NCBI RefSeq assembly: GCF_035658495.1
Contig: NZ_CP141945.1
Coordinates: forward strand, 1 to 64,000
DNA: 64,000 nt
Reading direction: 5' to 3'
Source: Novosphingobium sp. RL4
GTDB taxonomy: Bacteria > Pseudomonadota > Alphaproteobacteria > Sphingomonadales > Sphingomonadaceae
Numbering within the stretch: position 1 is the stretch's first letter; every line of letters starts with the position of its first letter. Below are positions 8,344-16,582 of this stretch, in pieces. Below the pieces are notes generated by a model. That model saw only the letters and a list, made by a program, of their open reading frames with translations, did not search any database and was not told where the DNA came from. The position numbers were made by a program, and so were the translations under genes.

Positions 8344-8577
8344 ATGACTCACGATGCCGATATCATCGCCTTGATCGCCAAGGAGACGGGCCTTCCGCCC
8401 GAGCAGCTCCGCCCGGAAGCCACGCTGGCCACGCTGGACATTTCCTCGCTCGATCTTGTCAGCATCCTGTTCGAGCTGGAGGACAGGTTCGGGGTCGAAA
8501 TCCAGCCGGAGGAACTCTCGCGCGAGACCACGCTGGGGCAGTTGCTGGAACGCATCGGAAGCGCCGCGCCGCGATGA
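8344..8577 (+). CDS. Acyl carrier protein
   Basis: A 77-residue acyl carrier protein. The phosphopantetheine site is the Ser in DISSLDLVSILFELED (about residue 39), where the usual DSL reads SSL. It is too divergent to be the housekeeping AcpP. It heads a four-gene operon with a KAS II-like ketosynthase, a type III PKS and an FAD oxidoreductase, so it probably carries the acyl chain that primes the pathway. Confidence 0.87.
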   Translation: MTHDADIIALIAKETGLPPEQLRPEATLATLDISSLDLVSILFELEDRFGVEIQPEELSRETTLGQLLERIGSAAPR

Positions 8578-9803
8578 CCGGCGCCTCGGGGCACCGCGTG
8601 CTCGTGACCGGCATGGGGTGTGTGAGCGGTCTTGGCCGGGGCCTCGCTGTCAACTGGGCGCGTACCCGCAAGGGAGACGGCGCGATCCGCCCGCTGCCGG
8701 GCCCGGCGCCGGTGGGCATGGCCGCCTGGCTGGAGGGCAGGCCCGCGGACGACATCCGCTTTCCGGGCGTGGATGGGCAGCGCCTGCGCCGCCTTGGCCG
8801 CCTCGATCCGATCTCCCAGTTCGCGATAGAGGCCGCGCTGGAGGCCGTCCGGGATGCAGGCCTTGCGGATCATCCGTCACTGGCCCGGCGCACGGCGGTC
8901 CTGATGGGCTGCGGCAGCGGCGGCAACGAAACGATCGACACAGGTTACGAACGGCTCTTCGGCAAGGACGAGGCCAAGGTCCACCCCCAGACCATCCCTA
9001 GCTCGATGATCACGGCTCCCGCCGCGCATGTCTCGATCCTGCTGGGCATCCACGGCCCGGTCTTTACCCTGTCCAGCGCCTGCGCCTCTTCCGCTCACGC
9101 GCTGGGGGAAGCCCTGCATATGATCCGCAGCGGCCGTGTCGACGTGGCGATCGCGGGCGGGGCCGAGGCCTGCCTCACGCGTGGTTCGATGGCGGGATGG
9201 CAGTCTCTGGGCGTGCTGGCGCCGGACACCTGCCGCCCGTTCTCGCGCGATCGGCGCGGCATGGTGCTGGGCGAGGGCGCGGCCGTGCTCGTGCTGGAAA
9301 GCGAGCGCCATGCCCGCGCCAGAGGAGCCCGCGTTCATGGCGAACTGGCGGGATATGGCCTGTCGAGCGATGCGTCGCACATCACTGCGCCGGACACTGC
9401 CGGGATCGCGGCCGCTATTCGCGCAGCGCATGAGGATGCATGCATCGGTTTCGACATTCCCGCCATCGTTTCGGCGCATGGCACCGGCACCGCGCTGAAC
9501 GATGCGGCCGAAGCGCTTGCGCTGCGGGAGGTCTACGGCGCAGACCTGCCCCGCCACCGGGTGATCGCCACGAAGTCCGCGCATGGCCACATGATCGGCG
9601 CGACCGGGGCGATGGAGTTCCTGCTGGGGCTGATGGCCCTTGTCGAAGGCACGGCGCCCCCGGTGCTGAACCATCTCGGCCCTGACCCGGAGTGCGATCT
9701 TCCGCTGGCGCTGGAGCCTCAGTCATTTTCGGCCGAAGTGCTGATTTCGAACAGCTTCGCGTTCGGCGGGCTGAACGCGGTGCTGGTGGGGAGACGGGCA
9801 TGA
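8574..9803 (+). CDS. Beta-ketoacyl-ACP synthase (KAS II-like)
   Basis: A 409-residue condensing enzyme with the full Cys-His-His triad: Cys170 in SSACASSAHA, His302 in AHGTGTALND, and His339 in KSAHGHMIGATG. Its ATG overlaps the ACP stop by four bases, and its own stop overlaps the type III PKS start, so the three proteins are translationally coupled. It presumably elongates an ACP-bound acyl chain before transfer to the type III PKS. The open frame extends far upstream, but ATG 8574 is the coupled start and gives family-normal length. Confidence 0.9.
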   Translation: MTGASGHRVLVTGMGCVSGLGRGLAVNWARTRKGDGAIRPLPGPAPVGMAAWLEGRPADDIRFPGVDGQRLRRLGRLDPISQFAIEAALEAVRDAGLADHPSLARRTAVLMGCGSGGNETIDTGYERLFGKDEAKVHPQTIPSSMITAPAAHVSILLGIHGPVFTLSSACASSAHALGEALHMIRSGRVDVAIAGGAEACLTRGSMAGWQSLGVLAPDTCRPFSRDRRGMVLGEGAAVLVLESERHARARGARVHGELAGYGLSSDASHITAPDTAGIAAAIRAAHEDACIGFDIPAIVSAHGTGTALNDAAEALALREVYGADLPRHRVIATKSAHGHMIGATGAMEFLLGLMALVEGTAPPVLNHLGPDPECDLPLALEPQSFSAEVLISNSFAFGGLNAVLVGRRA

Positions 9804-10888
9804 CCTCGGCTATCGCGCATATCAATCGCATCGGCACCGCCAATCCGCCTTTCGCGGTTCACGATGCTTTCGTGCGCTTCGTCAGCGCAGAGCTGGCCGA
9901 TGCACGGTCTCGCCGCCTGTTCGAGCGCATGGCCGCCCGCTCCGGCATCGCGCAGCGCTATTCCTTCCTCGAACCGGTGACGCTTGCCGATGGCACGATA
10001 ACCGATACGGCGGGCTTTTATGGGACGGGGGCGTGGCCATCGACCGGGCAGCGCATGGCGCTTTACGAACGCGACGCGCCCCGTCTGGCCTTCGCCGCGA
10101 TAGAGGCGCTGGAAATCGACATCGCCGCGGCGGGGATCACGCACCTCATCGTCGCTTCCTGCACCGGCTTCATGGCGCCCGGGCTGGACCAGGCGATCGT
10201 TGCCGGCGCCGGACTCGATCCCGGCGTGGAGCGGACGGTGGTGGGTTTCATGGGCTGTTATGCGGCCGTCAATTCCCTGCGGCTGGCGCATCATATCGTC
10301 CGTTCGACGCCGGAGGCGCGGGTGCTGGTGGTGACGCTTGAACTCTGTACGATCCATTTCCAGCGGAGCGGCGATCTGGCGAACCTGCTGGCGATGCTAT
10401 TGTTCGGCGATGGGGCTGCGGCGGCTTTGGTGACGGCGCGGCCGGAAGGGATCGCCCTGCGCGATTTTCGGGCGGTGACGATACCGGGCACGGCCGATGC
10501 CATCACATGGTCGATCCGCGATCAGGGGTTCGACATGCACCTTGGCGGAGAAGTGCCGGCCCGCATCGCCGAGGCTCTTGCGGCGGATGCCTCCCGCGGA
10601 GACGACCGGGGGCTCCTGCGCGGCGCTTCACCCGGTGATGTCGCGTTATGGGCGGTCCACGCGGGCGGCCGCACGGTGCTGGATGCCGTGGAGCACGGCC
10701 TTGGCTTACCCGCCGAGGCGCTGCTGCCTTCGCGAACGGTGCTGCACGATCACGGCAACATGTCCTCGGCGACATTGATGTTCATCCTTTCGCGGATGCT
10801 GTCGGGCTCGGGCGAGGGAGATGGGCTGGCGCTGGCCTTCGGGCCGGGCATGGCGGCGGAGAGCTTCCGCTTCACCCTGGAACGCTGA
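9800..10888 (+). CDS. Type III polyketide synthase (chalcone/stilbene synthase family)
   Basis: A 362-residue homodimeric-type ketosynthase with the type III triad Cys153 (GFMGCYAAVN), His287 (AVHAGGRTVLD) and Asn320 (HDHGNMSSAT). Related bacterial enzymes condense a fatty acyl starter with malonyl-CoA into alkylresorcinols or alkylpyrones. The adjoining ACP, ketosynthase, FAD oxidoreductase and methyltransferase fit a pathway of the SrsA-SrsB-SrsC kind (polyketide synthase, methyltransferase, hydroxylase giving a quinone lipid). The exact product cannot be read from sequence. Confidence 0.92.
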   Translation: MTSAIAHINRIGTANPPFAVHDAFVRFVSAELADARSRRLFERMAARSGIAQRYSFLEPVTLADGTITDTAGFYGTGAWPSTGQRMALYERDAPRLAFAAIEALEIDIAAAGITHLIVASCTGFMAPGLDQAIVAGAGLDPGVERTVVGFMGCYAAVNSLRLAHHIVRSTPEARVLVVTLELCTIHFQRSGDLANLLAMLLFGDGAAAALVTARPEGIALRDFRAVTIPGTADAITWSIRDQGFDMHLGGEVPARIAEALAADASRGDDRGLLRGASPGDVALWAVHAGGRTVLDAVEHGLGLPAEALLPSRTVLHDHGNMSSATLMFILSRMLSGSGEGDGLALAFGPGMAAESFRFTLER

Positions 10889-10889
10889 C

Positions 10890-11981
10890 ATGGCCGATGT
10901 CCTCGTGGTCGGCGGGGGGCTTGCAGGCGGGGCGGCGGCCTGCCTGCTGGCGCGGCAGGGGCGGGACGTGCTCCTGCTGGAACGGGAGCATGGGCCGCAT
11001 CACAAGGTCTGCGGCGAATTCCTCTCGGTGGAGGCGGCGGCGCATCTGCGCCAGCTTGGCGTGGACCCCGCTTCGCTGGGCGGTGTGCCGATCCAGCGGA
11101 TCAGGCTGGTTTCGGGCACTGTGGAAGCGGAGGCGCCGCTGCCCTTCGGTGCCTGGGGCCTCAGCCGCCATGTGCTGGACGAGGCGCTGTTGAGGGAGAC
11201 CATCGCAGCCGGCGCGCGGGTGGAGCGGGGCGTCAGGGTACTCGAACTCGGCGGCTGCGTGGCCCGCACGAGCGAGGGGGACCGAGAGGGGGAGTATCTG
11301 CTGCTGGCAAGCGGCAAGCTGCCCCTGCGCGAAAGAGGCACGGCGTCCACGGGGCGGGCGGAGGCTGGTTTCGTGGGGTTCAAGATGCATTACCGCCTTG
11401 CCCCTGCCGCGATGCACCGTCTGGCGGGCACGATCATGCTCTTTCTGTTCGGCGGCGGTTATGCGGGACTTCAGATGGTGGAGGGTGGACGGGCCAACTT
11501 GTGCCTCGTCGTGCGCCGCAGCCGTCTTGCGCAGTCCGGCGGGGACTGGACGGGCCTGCGCGCCCGGCTGGACGAGATCGCGGCGCTGCGCGAAATGCTG
11601 GCCGATGCGGAGCCGCTGTTCGACCGTCCTGTAACGATCGCCAACCTGAACTACGGCATGGCCCCGGCCCGGACCGCGAACAGCCGGGTGCTGCGGCTGG
11701 GAGACCAGTGGGCGATGACCGCCTCGCTCACCGGGGACGGCATGGCCATCGCCCTGCGCAGTGCCTTCGTCGCCGCGCAAAGCGTGATGGCGGGCGAGGA
11801 CGCGCGGCGATACGACTGCAGGCTCGCCGCGGAGGTTCGCGGTCAGGTCCGGCGGGCCATGGCGTTCCAGAACATGCTGGACCATCCGGTCCTGCGGCAG
11901 GCCGGGTGCCACGCGGCCCGGTCCTTTCCTGCGCTGCTGACAATGGCCGCGCGCGCAACCCGCCTGCGCGAATGGAGATGA
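10890..11981 (+). CDS. FAD-dependent oxidoreductase of the polyketide locus
   Basis: A 363-residue flavoprotein of the geranylgeranyl-reductase/halogenase-like superfamily. It has an N-terminal dinucleotide fold (VLVVGGGLAGGAAACLLARQG) and a second FAD contact (RLGDQWAMTASLTGDGMAIAL). A KVCGEFLS motif follows the Rossmann fold. It starts one base after the PKS stop codon. By analogy with resorcinol-quinone pathways it could hydroxylate or oxidise the PKS product; substrate is inferred only. Confidence 0.85.
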   Translation: MADVLVVGGGLAGGAAACLLARQGRDVLLLEREHGPHHKVCGEFLSVEAAAHLRQLGVDPASLGGVPIQRIRLVSGTVEAEAPLPFGAWGLSRHVLDEALLRETIAAGARVERGVRVLELGGCVARTSEGDREGEYLLLASGKLPLRERGTASTGRAEAGFVGFKMHYRLAPAAMHRLAGTIMLFLFGGGYAGLQMVEGGRANLCLVVRRSRLAQSGGDWTGLRARLDEIAALREMLADAEPLFDRPVTIANLNYGMAPARTANSRVLRLGDQWAMTASLTGDGMAIALRSAFVAAQSVMAGEDARRYDCRLAAEVRGQVRRAMAFQNMLDHPVLRQAGCHAARSFPALLTMAARATRLREWR

Positions 11982-11989
11982 CAGCGGGG

Positions 11990-12015
11990 CGGGAGCGCCG
12001 AAGGGGCGCTCGCCT
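11990..12015. terminator. Hairpin between convergent genes
   Basis: GAGCGCC and GGCGCTC arms with a short loop, followed by CCTTTG. It lies between the end of the polyketide operon and the oppositely oriented YbhB gene, so it may stop both. The T-tract is weak. Confidence 0.45.
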
Positions 12016-12028
12016 TTGCCGCCGTGAT

Positions 12029-12631
12029 CTACTCCTCGTCAGCCGGTTCCCCGTCTCCGCGCGCGTAATGGCCCACCAGCATTCCGGCGGCCAGGACATG
12101 GTCCTTGATCGCCGCCAGGAATTCCGAACGGCCCGGGTTCGTTTCCAGCACGGGCGCGCGGGAAAGCGCGAAGAGCTGAAACACGTAATCGTGCGTGCCG
12201 TGGCCCGGCGGGGGATCGGGCGGCAGCCAGCCTTCGGCCTGATAGCTGTTGCGCCCCACATCGCGCCCGTCCGGCGCACCGTCGTCGTCAGGGCCGATGC
12301 CGCCTTCGGGAATCGCCCGTGTGCCTGCGGGAAGGTTCCAGACGATGGCGTGGACAAGAGGCTCGGCCGCAGGAGCGTCGGGGTCTTCGACCAGCAGCGC
12401 CAGGCTGGTGGTGGCGGCAGGAACCTCGCCCCATTCCAGCGGCGGGGATATGCCTTCGCCATCGGCCGTGAAGCGGGCGGGAAGGCGCGCGCCGTTCTCG
12501 AAAGCGGGGCTCGACAGGTCTATGAAGGCGCCTTCCGGCACCAGCCCGGCGCGGACGATCGCCAGCTTGGAATGTCCCGCGCGGAAGTTGTGAAACAGGG
12601 CGCCAAGCCATTGAGGGACATGTTCGAGCAT
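12029..12631 (-). CDS. YbhB/YbcL-family (PEBP, Raf-kinase-inhibitor-like) protein
   Basis: A 200-residue phosphatidylethanolamine-binding-protein fold. Core motifs are the ligand-pocket LLVEDPDAPAAEPLVHAIVW, followed by GRNSYQAEGWLPPDPPPGHGTHDYVFQLFAL. A ~30-residue N-terminal extension precedes the fold. The ATG at 12631 is preceded by GGAGAAT. The cytoplasmic role of bacterial members is not established. It is monocistronic. Confidence 0.88.
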   Translation of the reverse strand: MLEHVPQWLGALFHNFRAGHSKLAIVRAGLVPEGAFIDLSSPAFENGARLPARFTADGEGISPPLEWGEVPAATTSLALLVEDPDAPAAEPLVHAIVWNLPAGTRAIPEGGIGPDDDGAPDGRDVGRNSYQAEGWLPPDPPPGHGTHDYVFQLFALSRAPVLETNPGRSEFLAAIKDHVLAAGMLVGHYARGDGEPADEE

Positions 12632-12893
12632 GGGATTCTCCTTCGTCTCGGTGTGCAACGTCCGGACCCGACCTGAGGTTTCGTCACCATCGGCGATGAC
12701 TTCCGGGTTTCGGCAGATCATGACGCCTGCGCCGTCAGCCGCATTGATCGGGCGCAATCGGGCCGCCCGGTATCGCCGCCGCCGTGCGATATCGCCGGGA
12801 TGCGCTTGCAGGGCTGCGCTGACGATTGGCATCGATCCCGTTTTGGGTTAGGCGGCACCTGCAAGCCGGATTTCGTCCGGCCTGCAACGATCG

Positions 12894-13096
12894 CGCGGGT
12901 GCCTTTCGGGGCTGAAATGGGAATGCGGTGCGGAGGAAACTCCCATTCCGCAGCTGTCCCTGCAACTGTAAGCGGCGAGCGAGATGCCGGGGCTCCCTCA
13001 ACGGAGCCGGCCACTGGATGAAGGCGCCCATCGGCGCCGGTTCCGGGAAGGCCGCGTATCGAGCTTTGACCCGTGAGCCAGGAGACCTGCCGGCGC
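12894..13096 (+). ncRNA. Cobalamin (AdoCbl) riboswitch
   Basis: The leader carries the ordered landmarks of the cobalamin riboswitch: GGGTGCC at the 5' side, TGAAATGGGAA, GGTGCGGAGG, the core CAGCTGTCCCTGCAACTGTAA, GCCACTGGATG, GGGAAGGC, and the closing B12-box-like GAGCCAGGAGACCTGCC near 13074-13092. It sits on the same strand as cobG, about 250 bases before its ATG, and should repress the cobG-H-I-J genes when coenzyme B12 is abundant. Confidence 0.93.
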
Positions 13097-13345
13097 GTCG
13101 GTCGCTCTTGCCATGGTCCAGGGAAAGGCCAAGGCTCGGTACTCCGCGTGAGCGACGAACCTGTGCGGCTGGGGCTGCATCGGTGTGCAGGGATGGCGTA
13201 TGTCGCGCCCGCCTGTCGTTGCGCACGGACCGACTTCGTCGGCAAGCCCCGGTCATCGTCGCCGCGCGCGGTTGAAAGCGTTTATGCGCGTCTCGTCGAA
13301 GCGTGCCCTTTTGAAAATCCAGCGTTCCCGCCCGGATCGCCGCAC

Positions 13346-14485
13346 ATGAGCGACTTTGCCGTGCGCGGCTGGTGCCCCAGTGCCTGGCGCCCGATGATGG
13401 CGGGCGACGGGCTGATCGTGCGCGTGCGGCCGCGCCTTGGGCGCCTGTCACGCGCGCAGGCGCTGGCGCTCTGCGCGCTGGCCCGCGAATACGGCAGCGG
13501 GGCGATCGACCTCAGCCGCCGTGCCAATCTCCAGATCCGGGGTGTGACCGAAGCCGGTTGGGCGGCCCTGCTGGAGCAACTGGTGGCGCTGGAACTGGTG
13601 GATGCCCGGCCCGATACCGAAAACCGCCGCAATATCCTCGTCGCGCCGGACTGGACGGCGGGGGACGACACGTTCCGGATCGCCGAGGCGCTGGCCAGTG
13701 CGCAGGTTCGCCTGCCGGAACTGCCGGGAAAGATGGGTTTCGCCGTGGACGCCGGAGCCGCGCCGATCCTGGGGGGAAGCCCGGCGGACTTTCGGATCGA
13801 ACGGGGCGAAGGCGGCTGGCTCATCCTGCGCGCGGATGGCCGGGCGCTGGGGATTCCCGTTGCCGTGGACGAAGCGGTCGGCGCGCTGGTCGAACTGGCG
13901 GAATGGTTCGTCGCCTCCGGCGGGATCGCATCCGGCAGGATGGCGCGCCACCGTGCCGAGCTGCCGGGCTGGGCCAGGGGATGGGTCTCTCCCGCATCGC
14001 CGCGTCCGGTCATCGGCCCCGGCGCCCATGCCATGGGCCATGCCTGCGGCGCCGCTTTCGGCAGCGTGGAGGCGGCGGCGCTGGCCTCGCTCGTCACACG
14101 TTCCGGGGCGGCGGCCTTGCGGATCACCCCGTGGCGGGTGCTTCTTCTGGAAGGCGCGAACCCGCTCCCCGATCCTGTCGGGGATGGCTTTGTCAGCGAT
14201 CCTACCGATCCGGCCATGCGCGTGGACGCCTGCCCCGGAGCACCGCTGTGCCCGCAGGCGACCGTGGCGACGCGGCCGCTGGCCTTGCGGCTGGCCGCGC
14301 ACGTTCCGGGCCGCCTTCACGTCTCCGGCTGCGCCAAGGGCTGTGCGCGTTCCGCCCCTGCAAGCGTCACGCTGACCGGGCGAAACGGCCGCTTCGACCT
14401 TTCCATCGATGCCGCTGCCGGAGACCCGCCATGCCGGTCCGGCCTCGATCTCCCACAACTGCTCGCCCATTTCGGAGCCGAATGA
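13346..14485 (+). CDS. cobG: Precorrin-3B synthase
   Basis: A 379-residue nitrite/sulfite-reductase-like ferredoxin-fold enzyme. It converts precorrin-3A to precorrin-3B with O2, the defining aerobic ring-contraction set-up. Cys296, Cys302, Cys329 and Cys333 (DACPGAPLCPQ and SGCAKGCAR) are the likely 4Fe-4S ligands. The motif SRRANLQIRG is typical of the family. ATG 13346 lacks a strong ribosome-binding site; an in-frame GTG at 13148 would add 66 residues but reaches back toward the riboswitch and has no family support. The stop overlaps cobH. Confidence 0.88.
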   Translation: MSDFAVRGWCPSAWRPMMAGDGLIVRVRPRLGRLSRAQALALCALAREYGSGAIDLSRRANLQIRGVTEAGWAALLEQLVALELVDARPDTENRRNILVAPDWTAGDDTFRIAEALASAQVRLPELPGKMGFAVDAGAAPILGGSPADFRIERGEGGWLILRADGRALGIPVAVDEAVGALVELAEWFVASGGIASGRMARHRAELPGWARGWVSPASPRPVIGPGAHAMGHACGAAFGSVEAAALASLVTRSGAAALRITPWRVLLLEGANPLPDPVGDGFVSDPTDPAMRVDACPGAPLCPQATVATRPLALRLAAHVPGRLHVSGCAKGCARSAPASVTLTGRNGRFDLSIDAAAGDPPCRSGLDLPQLLAHFGAE

Positions 14486-15114
14486 TGCCTCATCTTTATG
14501 AAACCGATGGCGCGGCGATCTACCGCCAGTCTTTCGCGACCATCCGTGCCGAGGCCGATCTCCAGCGTTTCACGCGTGAGGAAGAGCGTATCGCGGTGCG
14601 CATGATCCATGCCTCGGGCATGGTCGAACTGGCCGCTCATATACGGTTCTCCGCGGGCTTCGCCGAAGCCGCGATCGCGGCTGCAGCGCGCGGGGCTCCG
14701 GTGCTCTGCGATGCGCGCATGGTGACGGAAGGCATCACCAGATCGCGCCTTCCCGCCGGCAATCCGGTGATCTGCACGCTGCACGACCCGGCGGTTCCCG
14801 ATCTGGCGAAAGCCATGTCCAACACGCGCTCGGCCGCGGCGCTCGAACTGTGGCGGCCGCATCTGCAGGGGGCGCTGGTGGCGATCGGCAATGCGCCGAC
14901 AGCGCTGTTCCATTTGCTGAACATGCTGGAAGACCCCGCCTGTCCGCGCCCGGCGGCGATCATAGGGTGTCCGGTCGGCTTTGTCGGCGCGGTGGAGTCC
15001 AAGGCCGCGCTGTGGGAGGCGATGCCGGTGCCCTGCTGCATCGTCGAGGGGCGGCTGGGCGGCAGCGCCATCACCGTGGCCGCGATCAACGCCATCGGGA
15101 GCCGCGCGGAATGA
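14482..15114 (+). CDS. cobH: Precorrin-8X methylmutase
   Basis: A 210-residue enzyme that shifts the C11 methyl to C12, giving hydrogenobyrinate, the last step of corrin-ring building. The catalytic His43 is in the family motif RMIHASGMVEL. ITRSRLPAGNPVICTL and IIGCPVGFVGAVESK are also conserved family segments. Two tandem ATGs (14482, 14485) overlap the cobG stop; either may be used. Confidence 0.95.
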   Translation: MMPHLYETDGAAIYRQSFATIRAEADLQRFTREEERIAVRMIHASGMVELAAHIRFSAGFAEAAIAAAARGAPVLCDARMVTEGITRSRLPAGNPVICTLHDPAVPDLAKAMSNTRSAAALELWRPHLQGALVAIGNAPTALFHLLNMLEDPACPRPAAIIGCPVGFVGAVESKAALWEAMPVPCCIVEGRLGGSAITVAAINAIGSRAE

Positions 15115-15836
15115 AGCCGGGCACCGTTCACGGCGTGGGCCTTGGCCCCGGCGCGCAGGACCTGCTGAGCGTTCGCGCCGACCGTCTGGTGCGCGAGGCA
15201 AGGCATGTCGCCTATTTCCGCAAGTCCGGCCGCCCCGGGCAGGCGCGCAGGATCGTCGAGGGGATGCTGCGCGAAGACGTTGTGGAATTCGCGATGGAGT
15301 ATCCGGTCACGACGGAAATCCCGCTGTCCGACCCGCGCTACAACGCCTGCCTTTCCGAGTTCTACGAATATTGCGCGGGCCATGTCGCGCGGCTGGCCGG
15401 TGCGGGCGAGGATGTCGTGGTCCTGTGCGAGGGCGACCCGTTCTTCTACGGCTCGTTCATGCACCTCTACACCCGCCTGTCGGGCTCGGTGCCGACACGA
15501 GTGGTCCCCGGGATCACCGGGATGTCCGGCGCGTGGACTGCCAGCGGCGCGCCGATGACCTGGGGAGACGACGTGCTCACCGTGCTGATGGCCACGCTGC
15601 CCGAGGACGATCTGGCAAGGCGCATTCGCGATACCGATGCCCTGGTCGTCATGAAGATCGGTCGCAATCTCGACAAGCTGCGGCGCGCGGTGGCCGCCGC
15701 CGGGCGCGAGGGAGAGGCCTGGCTGGTGGAACATGCGGCCATGGCGGAGCAACGCGTTACGCCGCTGTGCGAGGCGCAGGCCGTGACGCCCTATTTCTCG
15801 ATCCTGCTGATCCACGGGCAGGGCCGCCGGCCATGA
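15111..15836 (+). CDS. cobI: Precorrin-2 C20-methyltransferase
   Basis: A 241-residue SAM-dependent tetrapyrrole methylase. It has the glycine-rich GVGLGPGAQDLL start, LCEGDPFFYGSF and VVPGITGMSGAW motifs, the last typical of CobI. It methylates C20 of precorrin-2 to give precorrin-3A, the substrate of CobG. Its ATG overlaps the cobH stop by four bases. Confidence 0.95.
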   Translation: MKPGTVHGVGLGPGAQDLLSVRADRLVREARHVAYFRKSGRPGQARRIVEGMLREDVVEFAMEYPVTTEIPLSDPRYNACLSEFYEYCAGHVARLAGAGEDVVVLCEGDPFFYGSFMHLYTRLSGSVPTRVVPGITGMSGAWTASGAPMTWGDDVLTVLMATLPEDDLARRIRDTDALVVMKIGRNLDKLRRAVAAAGREGEAWLVEHAAMAEQRVTPLCEAQAVTPYFSILLIHGQGRRP

Positions 15837-16582
15837 GCGGCTGGATCGCGATTGCGGGCATCGGTCCGGGTGATGCCGCGCTGGTGACGCCAGAAGTCTC
15901 GCAGGCGCTGGCGGAGGCGACCGACATCGTCGGCTATGCCCCATACGTTTCGCGCGTCCCCGCGCGGGCAGGGCTGACGCTTCACGCCAGCGACAACCGG
16001 GTGGAGCTGGAGCGCGCCGCCCATGCCCTGGAGATGGCGGCGAGTGGGCGGCGGGTCGTGGTGGTGTCGTCGGGCGATCCGGGGGTGTTCGCAATGGCCT
16101 CCGCCGTGTTCGAGGCGCTGGAGGCGGGGCCTGCCGCGCACCGCGCACTCGATATACGGGTGCTGCCGGGGATCACCGCGATGCTGGCGGCCAGCGCCCG
16201 GGCGGGCGCCCCGCTGGGCCACGATTTCTGCGCCATCAACCTCTCCGACAATCTCAAGCCCTGGGCATTGATCGAGCGGCGGCTGCGCCTTGCGGCAGAG
16301 GCGGACTTTGCGATGGCGTTCTACAATCCCCGGTCGAAGGCACGACCGCACGGATTTGCGCGCGTCCTTGAAGTCCTGCGCGAGACATGCGGAGAGGACC
16401 GGCTGATCCTGTTCGCGCGCGCAGTCTCCACGCCGGAGGAGGAAATGCGTGTCGTCACGCTGGGCGAGGCCCGGCCGGAAATGGCGGACATGCGCACGAT
16501 GGTGATCCTCGGTTCCAGCCGGACCCGGCTGGTCGAGCGGCCGGGAAGGCCGATCCTCTACACGCCGCGGTCGGCGGCATGA
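15833..16582 (+). CDS. cobJ: Precorrin-3B C17-methyltransferase
   Basis: A 249-residue tetrapyrrole methylase that methylates C17 and contracts the ring to precorrin-4. Visible motifs are IAGIGPGDAALVTPE, VSSGDPGVFAMA, LPGITAMLAASARAGAPLGHDF, and the CobJ-specific MAFYNPRSKARP. It is coupled to cobI by a four-base overlap. Its last 25 bases overlap the 3' end of convergent cobK. Confidence 0.95.
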   Translation: MSGWIAIAGIGPGDAALVTPEVSQALAEATDIVGYAPYVSRVPARAGLTLHASDNRVELERAAHALEMAASGRRVVVVSSGDPGVFAMASAVFEALEAGPAAHRALDIRVLPGITAMLAASARAGAPLGHDFCAINLSDNLKPWALIERRLRLAAEADFAMAFYNPRSKARPHGFARVLEVLRETCGEDRLILFARAVSTPEEEMRVVTLGEARPEMADMRTMVILGSSRTRLVERPGRPILYTPRSAA

